From Flavobacterium ginsenosidimutans (GTDB lineage Bacteria > Bacteroidota > Bacteroidia > Flavobacteriales > Flavobacteriaceae), in assembly GCF_003254625.1 (NCBI RefSeq), contig NZ_QJRJ01000071.1:119478-183477 (forward strand): 64,000 nucleotides of DNA, in the 5' to 3' direction. How positions within the stretch are numbered: position 1 is the stretch's first letter; each line of letters opens with the position of its first letter. Below, in pieces: positions 17,824-27,178 of this stretch. The position numbers and the translations under genes were made by a program. Below the pieces are notes generated by a model. It was given only the letters and a program-made list of their open reading frames with translations, made no database searches and was not told the DNA's origin.

Positions 17824-19605
17824 ATGAAAAACATATTGATTTGTATCGTTTTGTTATGTTCTGGTTTTGCGTTTGGCCAAAACGAGCAACTGGCACAATA
17901 TTACTACGATAAAGGTGATTTCGAAAAAGCTAAAATCAGTTATGAAGAGCTTTTAAGAAGTGCGCCATCTAACACCCAATATTTTTTAAGAACGGTTGAT
18001 TGTTATCAGCAATTGCAGCAATACGCAAATGCTGAAAAAGCGATTCAAGATCGTTTCAACCGTTACAAGCAAGGAGTTTTTTTAGTTGAATTAGGATATA
18101 ATTTTCAATTGCAGAAAAATGATTCGAAAGCCAAAAATTACTACGAACAGGCAATCGAGAAAATAAAAGTAAATCCGAATGATGTTTACGGAATAGCAAG
18201 TTCATTCGAGAAAAAAGTATTGTTGGAATATGCTCTAAAATCGTATCAAACGGCTATGCAGGTTCAGCCAAATTTTAATTTCAATTTCCAAATCGGAATG
18301 TTGTACGGTCAATTAGGAAAAACCGATTTGATGATCGATTTACTATTGACAGAATCTTTTACAAATCCGCAGAACACCAATCTGATTCAGACACAATTGT
18401 CTCGATTCATGAACGGCGAAACCGATAATACGGCTTTTAAAGATGCAATGCGTAAAGCATTAATCTTAAAAACTCAGAAAGATCAAGATGTTTTCTGGAA
18501 TCATTATTTGAGTTGGTTTTATGTACAGCAGAAAGAATTCGGAAAAGCGTTTATTCAAGAAAAAGCGATTTACAAACGCGAACCAGAATCGCTGTTAAGC
18601 ATTGTTAATTTGAGTCAGTTTGCATTGACTGAAGACGATACTGATACAGCAGAAGAAATTTTGAATTTCATTCTTCAAAATACAAAAGATTTAGATTTAT
18701 TAATTCAGTCGAATGCATATTTGATGCAGATTAAGATCGATAAAGCGCAGGAAAAAGATTATCCGGCCATCGATCAAGAATTGCAGCAATTGCTGGCAAC
18801 TTACCAAATCAATCCTTTTACCTTATCTTTGCAAATCATTCAAGCCCATTTTCTGGCTTTTAATTTGAAAAAAACAGAAGAAGGAAAGGCAGTAATCAAA
18901 AAGGCTTTAGAATTGAATTTAAACGAATATCAAAAAGCCGATGCTAAAATGGAATTGGCTGATATTTTGCTTTTGGAAGAAAAGTACAATCAGGCGCTTA
19001 TTTACTATTCGCAAATTCAATTGGATCTGAAGAATGATGTAATGGCACATGAAGCAAGTTTGAAAGCGGCGAAAACAAGTTATTACAAAGGTGATTTTGA
19101 GTGGGCGAATAAACAATTTAAAGAATTAAAAGCAGCAAACACGCAGTTAATCGCCAATGATGCTTTAGAATATTTTCTTTTAATTAATGATAATACCGCA
19201 GCAGATTCGACTCAAGTGGCTCTGAAGCAACTTGCAAAAGGAGATTTTTTAATTTATCAGAATAAAAAGCAAGAAGCAATAACGCAGTTTCAGAATATTC
19301 TAAAAAACTTTAAAGGTCAGGAAATTGAAGCGGTTACTTTACTTCGTTTAGGAAAAGTTTACGAAAGTCAGAAGGATTTTGCTTCAGCTTTAAGCCAATA
19401 TCAGCAAATTATAGACAATCACAGCGACGGAATTTATGTTGATGAAGCACTATTTTTCTCAGCCGAAATTTACAACGACGAACTAAAAGATCCAGAAAAG
19501 GCAAAACCTTTATATGAAAAAGTAATTTTTAACCATCAAGACAGTATTTACTTTGTCGATGCCAGAAAAAAATACCGAGAATTGAGAGGAGATAAGAATT
19601 TATAG
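17824..19605 (+). CDS. Exported tetratricopeptide-repeat protein
   Basis: The 593-residue protein has a signal peptide (LLCSGFAFGQ) and then helical repeats almost to the end. Clear TPR-like units include AQYYYDKGDFEKAKISYEEL near residue 25, LGKVYESQKDFASALSQYQQ and EKAKPLYEKVIFNHQDSIY near the C-terminus. Such proteins are periplasmic or outer-membrane scaffolds for protein complexes. Neighbouring genes (lgt, a DUF4286 gene, rsmA) do not reveal a partner. Transcription probably continues from lgt or starts within the repeat region, and the ATG follows the repeat directly. Confidence 0.85.
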   Translation: MKNILICIVLLCSGFAFGQNEQLAQYYYDKGDFEKAKISYEELLRSAPSNTQYFLRTVDCYQQLQQYANAEKAIQDRFNRYKQGVFLVELGYNFQLQKNDSKAKNYYEQAIEKIKVNPNDVYGIASSFEKKVLLEYALKSYQTAMQVQPNFNFNFQIGMLYGQLGKTDLMIDLLLTESFTNPQNTNLIQTQLSRFMNGETDNTAFKDAMRKALILKTQKDQDVFWNHYLSWFYVQQKEFGKAFIQEKAIYKREPESLLSIVNLSQFALTEDDTDTAEEILNFILQNTKDLDLLIQSNAYLMQIKIDKAQEKDYPAIDQELQQLLATYQINPFTLSLQIIQAHFLAFNLKKTEEGKAVIKKALELNLNEYQKADAKMELADILLLEEKYNQALIYYSQIQLDLKNDVMAHEASLKAAKTSYYKGDFEWANKQFKELKAANTQLIANDALEYFLLINDNTAADSTQVALKQLAKGDFLIYQNKKQEAITQFQNILKNFKGQEIEAVTLLRLGKVYESQKDFASALSQYQQIIDNHSDGIYVDEALFFSAEIYNDELKDPEKAKPLYEKVIFNHQDSIYFVDARKKYRELRGDKNL

Positions 19606-19609
19606 TTTG

Positions 19610-19641
19610 GTTTAATCGGTTAATCGATTAACCGATTAAAC
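19610..19641. repeat. Perfect 32-base palindrome
   Basis: GTTTAATCGGTTAATC is followed without a spacer by its exact reverse complement. The halves are themselves built from TTAATCG repeats. It begins 5 bases after the TPR gene stop. It could act as a hairpin at the transcript end or as a DNA site, and no T-run follows it. Confidence 0.85.
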
Positions 19642-19689
19642 AAGAAAAATTAGTAATATGAGAATTGATTTTTAAGTTTCAGAAAAAAA

Positions 19690-19721
19690 CTCAGAACCTT
19701 AGCATCTCAGAACCTTAGAAA
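19690..19721 (+). repeat. Octamer repeat abutting the DUF4286 start codon
   Basis: Four 8-base units CTCAGAAC, CTTAGCAT, CTCAGAAC and CTTAGAAA run up to 2 bases before ATG 19724. Positions 19698-19718 recur exactly, in inverted orientation, at 32322-32342. Confidence 0.8.
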
Positions 19722-19723
19722 AA

Positions 19724-20035
19724 ATGATTATTTACAACGTTACCACAAATATACACGAAAGCGTTCATGACCAATGGTTAAAATGGATGCAGGAAAAACA
19801 CATACCAGAAATTCTGGCAACTCAGAAATTTTCTTCGGCGCGAATTGTAAAAGTTCTAGTTGAAGAAGAAATGGGAGGAATTACCTATTCTGTACAATAT
19901 GTAACAGACAGTAAAGAAACCCTAGAGAAGTTTTATATCGAAGACGAACCAGAATTTCACAGAGAAGCGTTAGGTTTATTTGCCGATAAAATGCTTTCTT
20001 TCAGAACAGAATTGGAAGTTATTTCGGAGCATTAA
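19724..20035 (+). CDS. DUF4286 family protein
   Basis: This 103-residue cytoplasmic protein begins MIIYNVTTNIHESVHDQWLK and contains WMQEKHIPEILATQKFSSAR, the typical DUF4286 layout of a small alpha/beta ferredoxin-like fold. The length is usual for the family. The function is unknown. It sits directly upstream of rsmA-mgtE, separated by two short repeat arrays. Its start codon is placed right after the octamer repeat. Confidence 0.85.
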   Translation: MIIYNVTTNIHESVHDQWLKWMQEKHIPEILATQKFSSARIVKVLVEEEMGGITYSVQYVTDSKETLEKFYIEDEPEFHREALGLFADKMLSFRTELEVISEH

Positions 20036-20039
20036 TTTT

Positions 20040-20076
20040 TTTAGTTTTCAGTCACGGTCGCAGTTTTCAGTTTTTT
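20040..20076. repeat. Unpaired CAGTTTT-type repeat arm
   Basis: TTTAGTTTTCAGTCACGGTC, then GCAGTTTTCAG, is the same family as the left arm at 16698-16723 but has no inverted partner. It starts 5 bases after the DUF4286 stop. Confidence 0.65.
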
Positions 20077-20102
20077 AATTGAGAAGAAAGGGACTAAATA
20101 TT

Positions 20103-20200
20103 GGCGTCTTTGAGTCTTCGTGGCAAAAAAACAAAAAATAAAGCTTTGCTTCTTAGTGCCTTTACAGTAAAAAGAATACTTTTGCAGCCTCGTGGCAAAC
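20103..20200. repeat. CTTCGTGGCAAA-type repeats upstream of rsmA
   Basis: GTCTTCGTGGCAAAA (20114-20128) matches 7338-7352 exactly. CTTAGTGCCTT is shared with 40330 and its surroundings, and GCCTCGTGGCAAAC lies 12 bases before the chosen rsmA start. The last copy supplies an in-frame GTG that should not be taken as a start codon. Confidence 0.65.
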
Positions 20201-20212
20201 AAGATAAATGAA

Positions 20213-20998
20213 ATGGAAAAAGTAAAAGCCAAAAAACATTTAGGACAGCACTTTCTTAAAGATGAAAGTATCGCAAAAGCTATTGCTGATACTTTGACTT
20301 TTAAGGGATATGATGAGGTTTTAGAAATAGGACCAGGGATGGGTGTGCTTACTAAGTACTTACTTGAAAAGCCAGTTAACACACACGTTATTGAGATCGA
20401 CACAGAATCTGTGGCATATTTGGATGCCAATTATCCAAAATTAAAAGATAAAATTATCTCTCAGGATTTCCTGAAGTATAATATAAATGAAGTTTACCAA
20501 AATAAACAATTTGCCATAATTGGTAACTTTCCGTACAATATTTCTTCTCAGATTGTTTTTAGGACATTAGAGCTTAGAGACCAGATTCCAGAATTTTCTG
20601 GAATGTTTCAGAAAGAAGTAGCTGAGCGTATCTGTGAAAAGAAAGGCTCAAAAACCTACGGAATACTATCAGTTTTAGCTCAGGCTTTCTATGATACCGA
20701 GTATCTGTTTACGGTTAATGAAAACGTTTTTATTCCTCCGCCCAAGGTGAAATCGGGTGTGATGAGAATGACCCGAAAGGAAGATTATAGTCTTCCTTGC
20801 AGCGAAAAGTTGTTTTTTACAGTTGTAAAAACTGCTTTTCAGCAGAGACGAAAAACATTACGTAACAGTTTGAAAACATTAAATTTATCAGACAATTTGC
20901 GAGAAGACACTATCTTTGATAAACGTCCGGAGCAACTTAGCGTTGATGAATTTATTGAACTAACTCAAAAAATAGAAACCGATGGAGTTCAAAGTTAG
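20213..20998 (+). CDS. rsmA: 16S rRNA dimethyladenosine transferase
   Basis: The 261-residue enzyme dimethylates two adjacent adenines near the 3' end of 16S rRNA during 30S assembly. Signatures are [11 protein letters not shown] at the start, the SAM-binding [16 protein letters not shown], the acidic VIEIDTES, and the catalytic [11 protein letters not shown] (NFPY form of NLPY). The frame is open to GTG 20192, but that codon is in a dispersed repeat. ATG 20213, preceded by ATAAATGAA, gives the normal N-terminus. Its end overlaps mgtE by 17 bases, so the two are likely translationally coupled. Confidence 0.96.
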   Translation: MEKVKAKKHLGQHFLKDESIAKAIADTLTFKGYDEVLEIGPGMGVLTKYLLEKPVNTHVIEIDTESVAYLDANYPKLKDKIISQDFLKYNINEVYQNKQFAIIGNFPYNISSQIVFRTLELRDQIPEFSGMFQKEVAERICEKKGSKTYGILSVLAQAFYDTEYLFTVNENVFIPPPKVKSGVMRMTRKEDYSLPCSEKLFFTVVKTAFQQRRKTLRNSLKTLNLSDNLREDTIFDKRPEQLSVDEFIELTQKIETDGVQS

Positions 20999-22331
20999 TA
21001 GAGAATTTATACACCAGTTAGAGGAACTTATCAATAAGAAAAACGACAACGAACTTGAAGTTTTACTTAATGATCTGCACCACGCCGATATTGCCGAAAT
21101 CTTAGAAGAATTAGATTTTGATGAGGCAACTTACATCTTTAAGGTTTTAGATAGTGATAAAACTGCCGAAATTCTTCTTGAATTAGAGGAAGATCTGCGT
21201 GAAAACATCTTAAGCCGACTTTCACCAAAGGAAATCGCGGAAGAGCTTGATGAGCTTGAAACTAATGACGCTGCCGACATTATTGCCGAACTTTCGCAAG
21301 AAATAAAGGCAGAAGTAATCTCGGAATTAGTCGATGTTGAACACGCCAAAGACATTGTTGATCTTTTGCGTTACGACGAAAACACTGCTGGTGGTTTGAT
21401 GGGTAAAGAGCTTGTAAAAGTGAATGAAAACTGGAACGTTTTGACCTGCGTAAAAGAAATGCGAATTCAGGCCGAGAATGTTTCTAGAGTACATTCAATT
21501 TATGTGGTTGACGATGAAAACCGTTTAAAAGGAAGATTATCACTTAAAGATTTATTGACTTCTTCTACCAAAACGCAAATTGGTGATGTTTATATCCGAA
21601 AATTAAATTTTGTAAAAGTTGATACTGAAGACGTTGAGGTTGCTCGTATCATGCAGAAGTACGACTTAGAGGCTATTCCGGTGGTTGACGAATTAGGGCG
21701 TTTGGTGGGAAGAATTACCATCGATGACATTGTAGACGTAATCAAGGAAGAAGCCGATAAAGATTACCAGTTAGCGGCGGGTATCACGCAAGACGTTGAA
21801 TCGAATGACAGCGTTTACGAATTGACAAAAGCACGTTTGCCTTGGCTTTTAATTGGAATGGTGATCGAAATTGTAGCTTCTTTTGTTTTGAAAGGAAACG
21901 AAGCAACTTTTCAAAAATATTCTACTTTAATCATATTTGTGCCTTTGCTTTCTGCAACTGCAGGAAATATTGGAGTTCAGGCTTCGGCAATCGTGGTACA
22001 AGGTTTGGCAAACGGAACGCTGAAAGATTTCAGCCGTGCTTATTTTACTAAAGAAATTACCGTTTCTATGATATCGGGAAGTATTATCTCTTTGCTTTTA
22101 TTAGGATACCATTCTATTATGTATCAGCAATATTTGGTAGGATTTGCGATTTCAATTTCGATGATTGTAGTAATTCTTTTTGCAGCAACTTTAGGAACTT
22201 TAGTACCGCTTTTCTTGAACAAAAATAAAATTGACCCCGCAATTGCTACTGGTCCGTTTATCACAACAACCAATGATGTATTTGGAATTATGCTCTACTT
22301 TGGTGTAGCAAACTTAATTCTTGGATTTTAG
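20982..22331 (+). CDS. mgtE: Magnesium transporter MgtE
   Basis: The 449-residue protein has the standard MgtE order. A helical N domain rich in Leu-Glu repeats (about residues 20-130) is followed by two CBS domains (about 135-255) that sense cytosolic magnesium, a connecting helix, and five membrane helices from about 285, including the pore-lining segment around [20 protein letters not shown]. It is a Mg2+-selective inner-membrane channel. The start codon lies inside the 3' end of rsmA. The pairing of an rRNA methylase with a magnesium channel is a common flavobacterial gene order as far as I recall. Confidence 0.95.
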   Translation: MEFKVSREFIHQLEELINKKNDNELEVLLNDLHHADIAEILEELDFDEATYIFKVLDSDKTAEILLELEEDLRENILSRLSPKEIAEELDELETNDAADIIAELSQEIKAEVISELVDVEHAKDIVDLLRYDENTAGGLMGKELVKVNENWNVLTCVKEMRIQAENVSRVHSIYVVDDENRLKGRLSLKDLLTSSTKTQIGDVYIRKLNFVKVDTEDVEVARIMQKYDLEAIPVVDELGRLVGRITIDDIVDVIKEEADKDYQLAAGITQDVESNDSVYELTKARLPWLLIGMVIEIVASFVLKGNEATFQKYSTLIIFVPLLSATAGNIGVQASAIVVQGLANGTLKDFSRAYFTKEITVSMISGSIISLLLLGYHSIMYQQYLVGFAISISMIVVILFAATLGTLVPLFLNKNKIDPAIATGPFITTTNDVFGIMLYFGVANLILGF

Positions 22332-22442
22332 ATTTTTGCCACAAATTAGCAGATTACAGTGATTTAAGATCTCTAAAATCTACGTAATTTACAGGCGGAA
22401 AAAATGCTGTTTATCAGTTACGAATAATTAAAGCCAACCAAA

Positions 22443-23219
22443 ATGAAAGTACACATTATTGGAGGAGGAAACCTTGGGGTTTCTATTGCCTTGGGAATTG
22501 CTAAATTCTCGAAAAACAACCAAGTTACTGTCACACGAAGAAACATAGCAAGCATTCAATATTTATCTGAATATGGAATTGCTGTTTCAAACGATAATAA
22601 ACACAACATCCAGGAAGCTGATGTTGTAATTTTAACTATAAAACCGTATCAGGTAGATACTGTTTTGGCTGAAATTTTGCCAGTTATTCAAAACAAAACA
22701 ATTGCTTCAGCAGTAAGCGGATTGTCTTTGGATGTGCTTCAAACCAAAACAAACTACGAATATCCAGTTGTACGTATTATGCCAAATATTGCGGCGCAGT
22801 TTGGAGAATCGGCGACTTGTATTTCTTTCCCAGAAAAATATGCGGCAAATGCTTCGCCAATTGTTGATTTATTCCAAGATTTAGGAACAGCTCCAGTAAT
22901 CGACGAAAAATTGATGGATGCAGCAACCGTTTTAGGCGCTTGCGGAACAGCGTATGCATTGCGTTATATTCGCGCGTCTATGCAAGCAGGAATCGAAATT
23001 GGATTTGATTCTAACACCGCTTTGGCAATTGCAGCACAAACCGTAAAAGGAGCGGCAAAAATGCTTTTAGAAGAAAGAGTGCACCCAGAACAATTAATCG
23101 ACCGTGTAACAACACCTCAAGGTTGTACAATTGTAGGTTTAAATGAAATGGAACACAATGGCTTCAGTTCATCATTAATTAAAGGGATTAAGACTTCTTT
23201 GAAACAAATCAAAGGGTAG
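22443..23219 (+). CDS. proC: Pyrroline-5-carboxylate reductase
   Basis: The 258-residue protein has an N-terminal Rossmann fold with the nucleotide loop IIGGGNLGVSIALG, the TIKPYQVDTVL strand and VVRIMPNIAAQFGESAT. The C-terminal helical dimer domain carries the family signature around LGACGTAYALRYIRASMQAG and QTVKGAAKMLLE. It reduces 1-pyrroline-5-carboxylate to proline with NAD(P)H. The length is slightly below the usual 265-280. It is monocistronic and followed by a GC-rich hairpin. Confidence 0.93.
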   Translation: MKVHIIGGGNLGVSIALGIAKFSKNNQVTVTRRNIASIQYLSEYGIAVSNDNKHNIQEADVVILTIKPYQVDTVLAEILPVIQNKTIASAVSGLSLDVLQTKTNYEYPVVRIMPNIAAQFGESATCISFPEKYAANASPIVDLFQDLGTAPVIDEKLMDAATVLGACGTAYALRYIRASMQAGIEIGFDSNTALAIAAQTVKGAAKMLLEERVHPEQLIDRVTTPQGCTIVGLNEMEHNGFSSSLIKGIKTSLKQIKG

Positions 23220-23229
23220 ATTTTAAAGA

Positions 23230-23275
23230 AATTCCAATCCCGAAGCTTCGGGATAAATTCCAAATTCCAATTCTT
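23230..23275. repeat. AATTCCAA repeat with ATCCCGAAGCTTCGGGAT hairpin
   Basis: A perfect 18-base palindrome, ATCCCGAAGCTTCGGGAT, is flanked by AATTCCAA-type heptamers that continue as ATTCCAAATTCCAATTC. Related TTTGGAA arrays are at 31291-31325 and around 32447-32485. It lies 10 bases after the proC stop and may end its transcript. Confidence 0.7.
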
Positions 23276-23305
23276 GTTGGGGTTTGGGATTTTTTGTTTT
23301 TAAGT

Positions 23306-23722
23306 TTAATCAATTATTCTCGAACAATATTTGATTACGAAAGGAAGATTGTTTTCATCTAGAACGTCTTTAAACATTGTACGATGATAATCGATTCCTA
23401 AATTCTCAATTTTAGTGCTGTCGATTTTATGGTTTTTCCTTAGCATCCATTTGACAAAAACCAATGAGTCTAAATTTCTAAATGCAGGTCCTGTACTCTT
23501 GGCATCTAATTTATGACAAGCTGCACAATTGGAATTAAAAATCTCTTTTCCTTTGGAAGCATCTCCTATTAATTCAAAAGCTTGGGTTCCGCAAAACGGA
23601 ACGGGCATTTGAGGATCTAAGTTTGGGCGTGAAGGATTGTATTTTATTTGATAAAAGATAATACCAGCAAGCAATATTATAAGTGATATTGATATCGTAA
23701 GTATTTGTCTGATTCTTTTCAT
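23306..23722 (-). CDS. Membrane-anchored c-type cytochrome
   Basis: This 138-residue protein has one N-terminal membrane helix (ILTISISLIILLAGIIFY) and a periplasmic domain with a single haem-binding motif CAACH at residues 66-70. A TGPAFRNLD segment follows, and a methionine further on (TMFKDV) is a candidate axial ligand. It is a class I monohaem cytochrome likely to carry electrons at the inner membrane. It sits 25 bases downstream of nhaA on the same strand, but no functional link is known. Confidence 0.88.
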   Translation of the reverse strand: MKRIRQILTISISLIILLAGIIFYQIKYNPSRPNLDPQMPVPFCGTQAFELIGDASKGKEIFNSNCAACHKLDAKSTGPAFRNLDSLVFVKWMLRKNHKIDSTKIENLGIDYHRTMFKDVLDENNLPFVIKYCSRIID

Positions 23723-23747
23723 TTATTAAACTTACTAAATTGGAATT

Positions 23748-24887
23748 TTATTTCAATCTGTTCAGCGTGTATTTCAAATAAACAAATCCCATAAGTCCCG
23801 CCAAAAATGATGCAATCAAAATCGCAATTTTAGAAAAAACAATAATTTCTGGATTTTTAAAAGCAAGAACTGTAATGAAGATTGACATTGTAAAACCAAT
23901 TCCGCCCAGCATTCCTGCACCTAAAATATGCGCCCATTTTAAATTTTTCGGTAAAGTGCACAAGCCTGCCGTTACGCCAACAGAAGAGAAAAGCAAAATT
24001 CCAAGTGGTTTTCCAACTACTAGTCCGAGAATGATTCCGTATGTGTTGACATGATTTAAACCTTCATGCCAGTTTTCGGTAATCGTTAAAGCAGTATTGG
24101 CAATTGCGAACAAAGGCAAAATGAAAAAAGCAACGGGTTTGTGTAGAAAATGCTGCAACTTGTATGAAGACGTTTTTTCTCCGCCATCTCCAAACGGAAT
24201 AACAAATGCCAAGATCACACCAGTAATTGTGGCGTGAACGCCAGAATTAAGCATAAAATACCACATTACAACTCCACCAATGAGATATGGAATTAGGTTG
24301 TGAATTTTCATTCGGTTTAAAACAAAAAGAAGACACCAAATTCCAAGTGCAATTCCGAGATTTAGAAAAGAAATTGACGTGGTGTAAAAAATCGCAATCA
24401 CGATAATGGCACCCAAATCATCAATTACGGCCAAAGCAGTTAAAAACACTTTTAATGAAGCTGGAACTTTATTTCCGAGAAGTGACAAGATTCCGATTGC
24501 AAAAGCAATATCGGTCGCCATTGGAATTCCGGCTCCGTTTTGTGTGGTCGTTCCGTAATTTAAAACTAAAAATATTGCGGCAGGAACTAGCATTCCGCCA
24601 AAAGCGGCCATTATTGGCAAAGAAGCATTTTTAAAATTCGATAATTCGCCATGATATATCTCGCGTTCAAGCTCCAAACCGATTAAAAGGAAGAAGATGG
24701 TCATTAATCCGTCGTTGATCCAGTGGGTTATAGAATGTCCCACAATTTCTTTTTCCCAAAATGCCACATACGGAATTTGAACCGTTGAGTTGGCAAGAAA
24801 AAGAGATAAAAGCGTGACCAAGAGCAAGATAATTCCTCCCGATTTTTCGTTTTCAAAAAAGGCTGTAAAAGTCTTGGTTAATTTCAT
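23748..24887 (-). CDS. nhaA: Na+/H+ antiporter NhaA
   Basis: The 379-residue inner-membrane protein has about twelve helices and the NhaA ion-binding site, the adjacent aspartates in LAVIDDLGAIIVIAIFYT. GVHATITGVILAF and GIGFTMSIFI are further family marks. It exchanges two protons for one sodium ion and serves pH and salt homeostasis. The cytochrome c gene follows closely, and the two may be co-transcribed. Confidence 0.96.
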   Translation of the reverse strand: MKLTKTFTAFFENEKSGGIILLLVTLLSLFLANSTVQIPYVAFWEKEIVGHSITHWINDGLMTIFFLLIGLELEREIYHGELSNFKNASLPIMAAFGGMLVPAAIFLVLNYGTTTQNGAGIPMATDIAFAIGILSLLGNKVPASLKVFLTALAVIDDLGAIIVIAIFYTTSISFLNLGIALGIWCLLFVLNRMKIHNLIPYLIGGVVMWYFMLNSGVHATITGVILAFVIPFGDGGEKTSSYKLQHFLHKPVAFFILPLFAIANTALTITENWHEGLNHVNTYGIILGLVVGKPLGILLFSSVGVTAGLCTLPKNLKWAHILGAGMLGGIGFTMSIFITVLAFKNPEIIVFSKIAILIASFLAGLMGFVYLKYTLNRLK

Positions 24888-25029
24888 TGCAGAAGATTTT
24901 CTGGAGTATTGAAGTTAGAATTTGAAAATTCTTATTCTTTCAAAGTTAGAAAAAATCTAAGCAATAAAAAAGAGTTTGCCAGGAAGGCTTGGAAGCAAGA
25001 AGCTTTTATTTTTTTGTCTTCCACTATTT

Positions 25030-25064
25030 CTTTGCGGTTTCGCGACTTTACGAGATTAAAATCA
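25030..25064. repeat. CTTTGCGG/CGCAAAG-type repeat
   Basis: The units CTTTGCGG, TTTCGCGA, CTTTACGA and GATTAAAA belong to the same family as the outer arms of the element at 40066-40337. A -7-like TATTTTTG follows at 25084-25091, 23 bases before the dehydrogenase gene. Confidence 0.5.
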
Positions 25065-25113
25065 AAATCTTAAACAATTCCCGTATTTTTGTATTTATAA
25101 AATTCTACACAAA

Positions 25114-26064
25114 ATGAGTATAAAAATTCTTCATATCGACAGCAATAATCCGATTCTTTGGAATCAATTGGAAGAAGCTGGTTTCGAAAATCATGCTGAT
25201 TTTAAATCTTCAAAAGAAGAAATCGAAACAAAAATTCAAGACTATAACGGAATCGTAATTCGCAGTCGTTTCAAGATTGACAAGACTTTTTTAGATGCTG
25301 CAACAAAGTTGCAATTTATTGCAAGAGTTGGCGCAGGTTTGGAAAGTATTGATTGTGAGTATGCTTCTTCGAAAGGAATTCATCTTATTGCAGCTCCAGA
25401 AGGAAATCGCAACGCTGTTGCAGAACATTCGCTTGGCGTAATTTTATCTTTATTCAATAACTTAAATCAAGCAGACGCAGAGGTTAAAGCAGGACAATGG
25501 AATCGCGAAAGCAATCGCGGTCATGAGCTGGATTTAAAAACAGTCGGAATTATTGGTTACGGAAATATGGGAAAAGCTTTCGCTAAAAAACTACGAGGTT
25601 TTGATACAGAAGTTTTATGCTACGATATTTTGGATAATGTTGGGGATGAAAATGCCAAACAAGTTTCATTAGAAGAATTACGTGAAAAAACAGACGTTTT
25701 AAGCCTTCATCTTCCTTGGACACCAGAAACAGATAAAATGGTCAACAGCGACTTTATAAATGCGTTTAAAAAGCCTTTTTGGATCATCAATACTTCTCGC
25801 GGTAAAAACATAGTGACAGCAGACTTGGTTGAAGCGATGAAAGAGAAAAAAATATTAGGTGCAGGTTTGGATGTTTTGGAGTATGAAAAACTTTCGTTCG
25901 AAACGCTCTTTCAAGATAAAAACACGCCAGAAGCCTTTCAATATCTTTTGGAAGCCAAAAATGTCTTACTGACGCCTCATATTGCAGGTTGGACTTTTGA
26001 AAGCCATGAACGTCTAGCTCAGGTAATTGTCGATAAAATTAAAGCAGTTTACAATAAAAAATAG
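25114..26064 (+). CDS. D-isomer 2-hydroxyacid dehydrogenase (SerA-like)
   Basis: The 316-residue NAD-dependent enzyme shows both halves of the formate/glycerate dehydrogenase fold. It has the Rossmann loop TVGIIGYGNMGKAFAKKLRG, the substrate arginine in INTSRGKNIV, and the catalytic histidine near LTPHIAGWTFES. Similar short proteins in flavobacteria are annotated as phosphoglycerate dehydrogenase, the first step of serine synthesis, but lack the regulatory ACT domain. Without serB or serC nearby the substrate is not fixed. The gene is monocistronic with a plausible TATTTTTG -7 element. Confidence 0.9.
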   Translation: MSIKILHIDSNNPILWNQLEEAGFENHADFKSSKEEIETKIQDYNGIVIRSRFKIDKTFLDAATKLQFIARVGAGLESIDCEYASSKGIHLIAAPEGNRNAVAEHSLGVILSLFNNLNQADAEVKAGQWNRESNRGHELDLKTVGIIGYGNMGKAFAKKLRGFDTEVLCYDILDNVGDENAKQVSLEELREKTDVLSLHLPWTPETDKMVNSDFINAFKKPFWIINTSRGKNIVTADLVEAMKEKKILGAGLDVLEYEKLSFETLFQDKNTPEAFQYLLEAKNVLLTPHIAGWTFESHERLAQVIVDKIKAVYNKK

Positions 26065-26254
26065 CGTACAGGCTTTAGATTTTAATAACGAGGTTTTTCT
26101 TGTGAATTTTATTTAGTGAGATTAGTTTTATTTGTTAATTTTTAATAATATTGTTTCCGAATTTCAAAGAATGAGTCTAAATAACTTGTTTGGCCGAAGC
26201 TTGGAGCATACCGAAAATCCTAAAAAGAGTAGGGAAAAGCTAACGATTTTAAAT

Positions 26255-26671
26255 ATGATTGAATGGTATAAAATTGCCATGTTCCAGAACTATGCAAACT
26301 TTAGCGGAAGAGCTAGAAGAAGTGAATATTGGTATTTTCGCCTTGCGACAGGAATTCTCTTTTTTGCATTTGCTTTTTTAGCGATAATATTATCTGCAAT
26401 TCTAGGCCCAATAGTAGGTCTTTCAATTGTAGGAGTTCTATTTTTTCTTTACATGCTTGCATCTATAATTCCGTCTTTGTCGGTTACAGTTAGAAGAATG
26501 CATGATTTGGGCAAAAGTGGCTGGACAATTTTAGTTGCTTTAATTCCGTTCGCTGGACCTATTTGGATGTTAGTTTTGTTGATTACAGAAGGAGAGTTTG
26601 GAGAAAACTATTACGGTCCAGACCCAAAAAGTACAACAGAAGAAATTGATGAAATTGGAATTAATAATTAA
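26255..26671 (+). CDS. DUF805 family membrane protein (first copy)
   Basis: The 138-residue product starts MIEWYKIAMFQNYANFSGRA, the typical DUF805 opening, and has three or four membrane helices with the conserved SVTVRRMHDLGKSGW motif between the last two. The frame is open upstream to a TTG at 26132 and an ATG at 26171, but the extra 41 residues are polar and outside the family, so ATG 26255 is preferred. DUF805 proteins have no settled function. It is followed 16 bases later by a TM2 gene, and a second DUF805 gene lies at 27521. Confidence 0.88.
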   Translation: MIEWYKIAMFQNYANFSGRARRSEYWYFRLATGILFFAFAFLAIILSAILGPIVGLSIVGVLFFLYMLASIIPSLSVTVRRMHDLGKSGWTILVALIPFAGPIWMLVLLITEGEFGENYYGPDPKSTTEEIDEIGINN

Positions 26672-26687
26672 CTAAATAATATAAAAA

Positions 26688-26966
26688 ATGGAAACAACAA
26701 AACCAGAAAGCTGGAACACACCGTCGCAACCAAGACAGGAAAATAAGAAAGTATTAGCTGGACTTATGGGTATTCTTTTTGGATCTTTAGGAATTCACAA
26801 ATTTGTACTTGGTTATACTCAAGAAGGAATTATACAAATCGTAATTAGTGTAGTTACTTGTGGAATTGGTAGTATAATCGGATTTATTGAAGGAATCATT
26901 TACTTGACAAAATCAGATGAAGAGTTTTACCAAACTTACCAAGTTGGTAAAAAAGGCTGGTTTTAA
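26688..26966 (+). CDS. TM2 domain protein (first copy)
   Basis: This 92-residue protein has a proline- and glutamine-rich N-terminal tail and a TM2 domain: two membrane helices joined by the short GIHKFVLGYTQEG loop. A conserved tail (YLTKSDEEFYQTYQVGKKGW) follows. It is very similar to the protein at 27179, especially over that tail. TM2 proteins are small membrane proteins of unknown function that often accompany DUF805 proteins. Confidence 0.92.
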   Translation: METTKPESWNTPSQPRQENKKVLAGLMGILFGSLGIHKFVLGYTQEGIIQIVISVVTCGIGSIIGFIEGIIYLTKSDEEFYQTYQVGKKGWF

Positions 26967-26990
26967 GAGAAAAACGCATATAATACTAGA

Positions 26991-27026
26991 AATCCCATTC
27001 AATCAATTTTGAATGGGATTTTTTTT
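26991..27026 (+). terminator. Terminator after the first TM2 gene
   Basis: AATCCCATTC and GAATGGGATT form a 10 bp stem with a loop of about ten bases, followed by eight T residues. Confidence 0.9.
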
Positions 27027-27178
27027 ATGCAATAAATTGTCTTTTTCTGTTATAATAAAAACTTTTAGAGATTATACTTTGGCTTACCACTTTATAATAT
27101 TGCAGACTTTTTAAGAGCATTCTAGAAACAAAAAAGATGCTCTTTTAAGTCATAACAAATAAAAATATTATTTAGAAA

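Noticed and set aside
20192..20215. GTG start for rsmA giving seven extra residues
   Set aside because: The GTG is part of a dispersed CGTGGCAAA repeat, and ATG 20213 restores the family N-terminus.
20041..20430. 129-codon minus-strand open frame over the rsmA start
   Set aside because: It overlaps the conserved SAM-binding region of rsmA and two repeat arrays.
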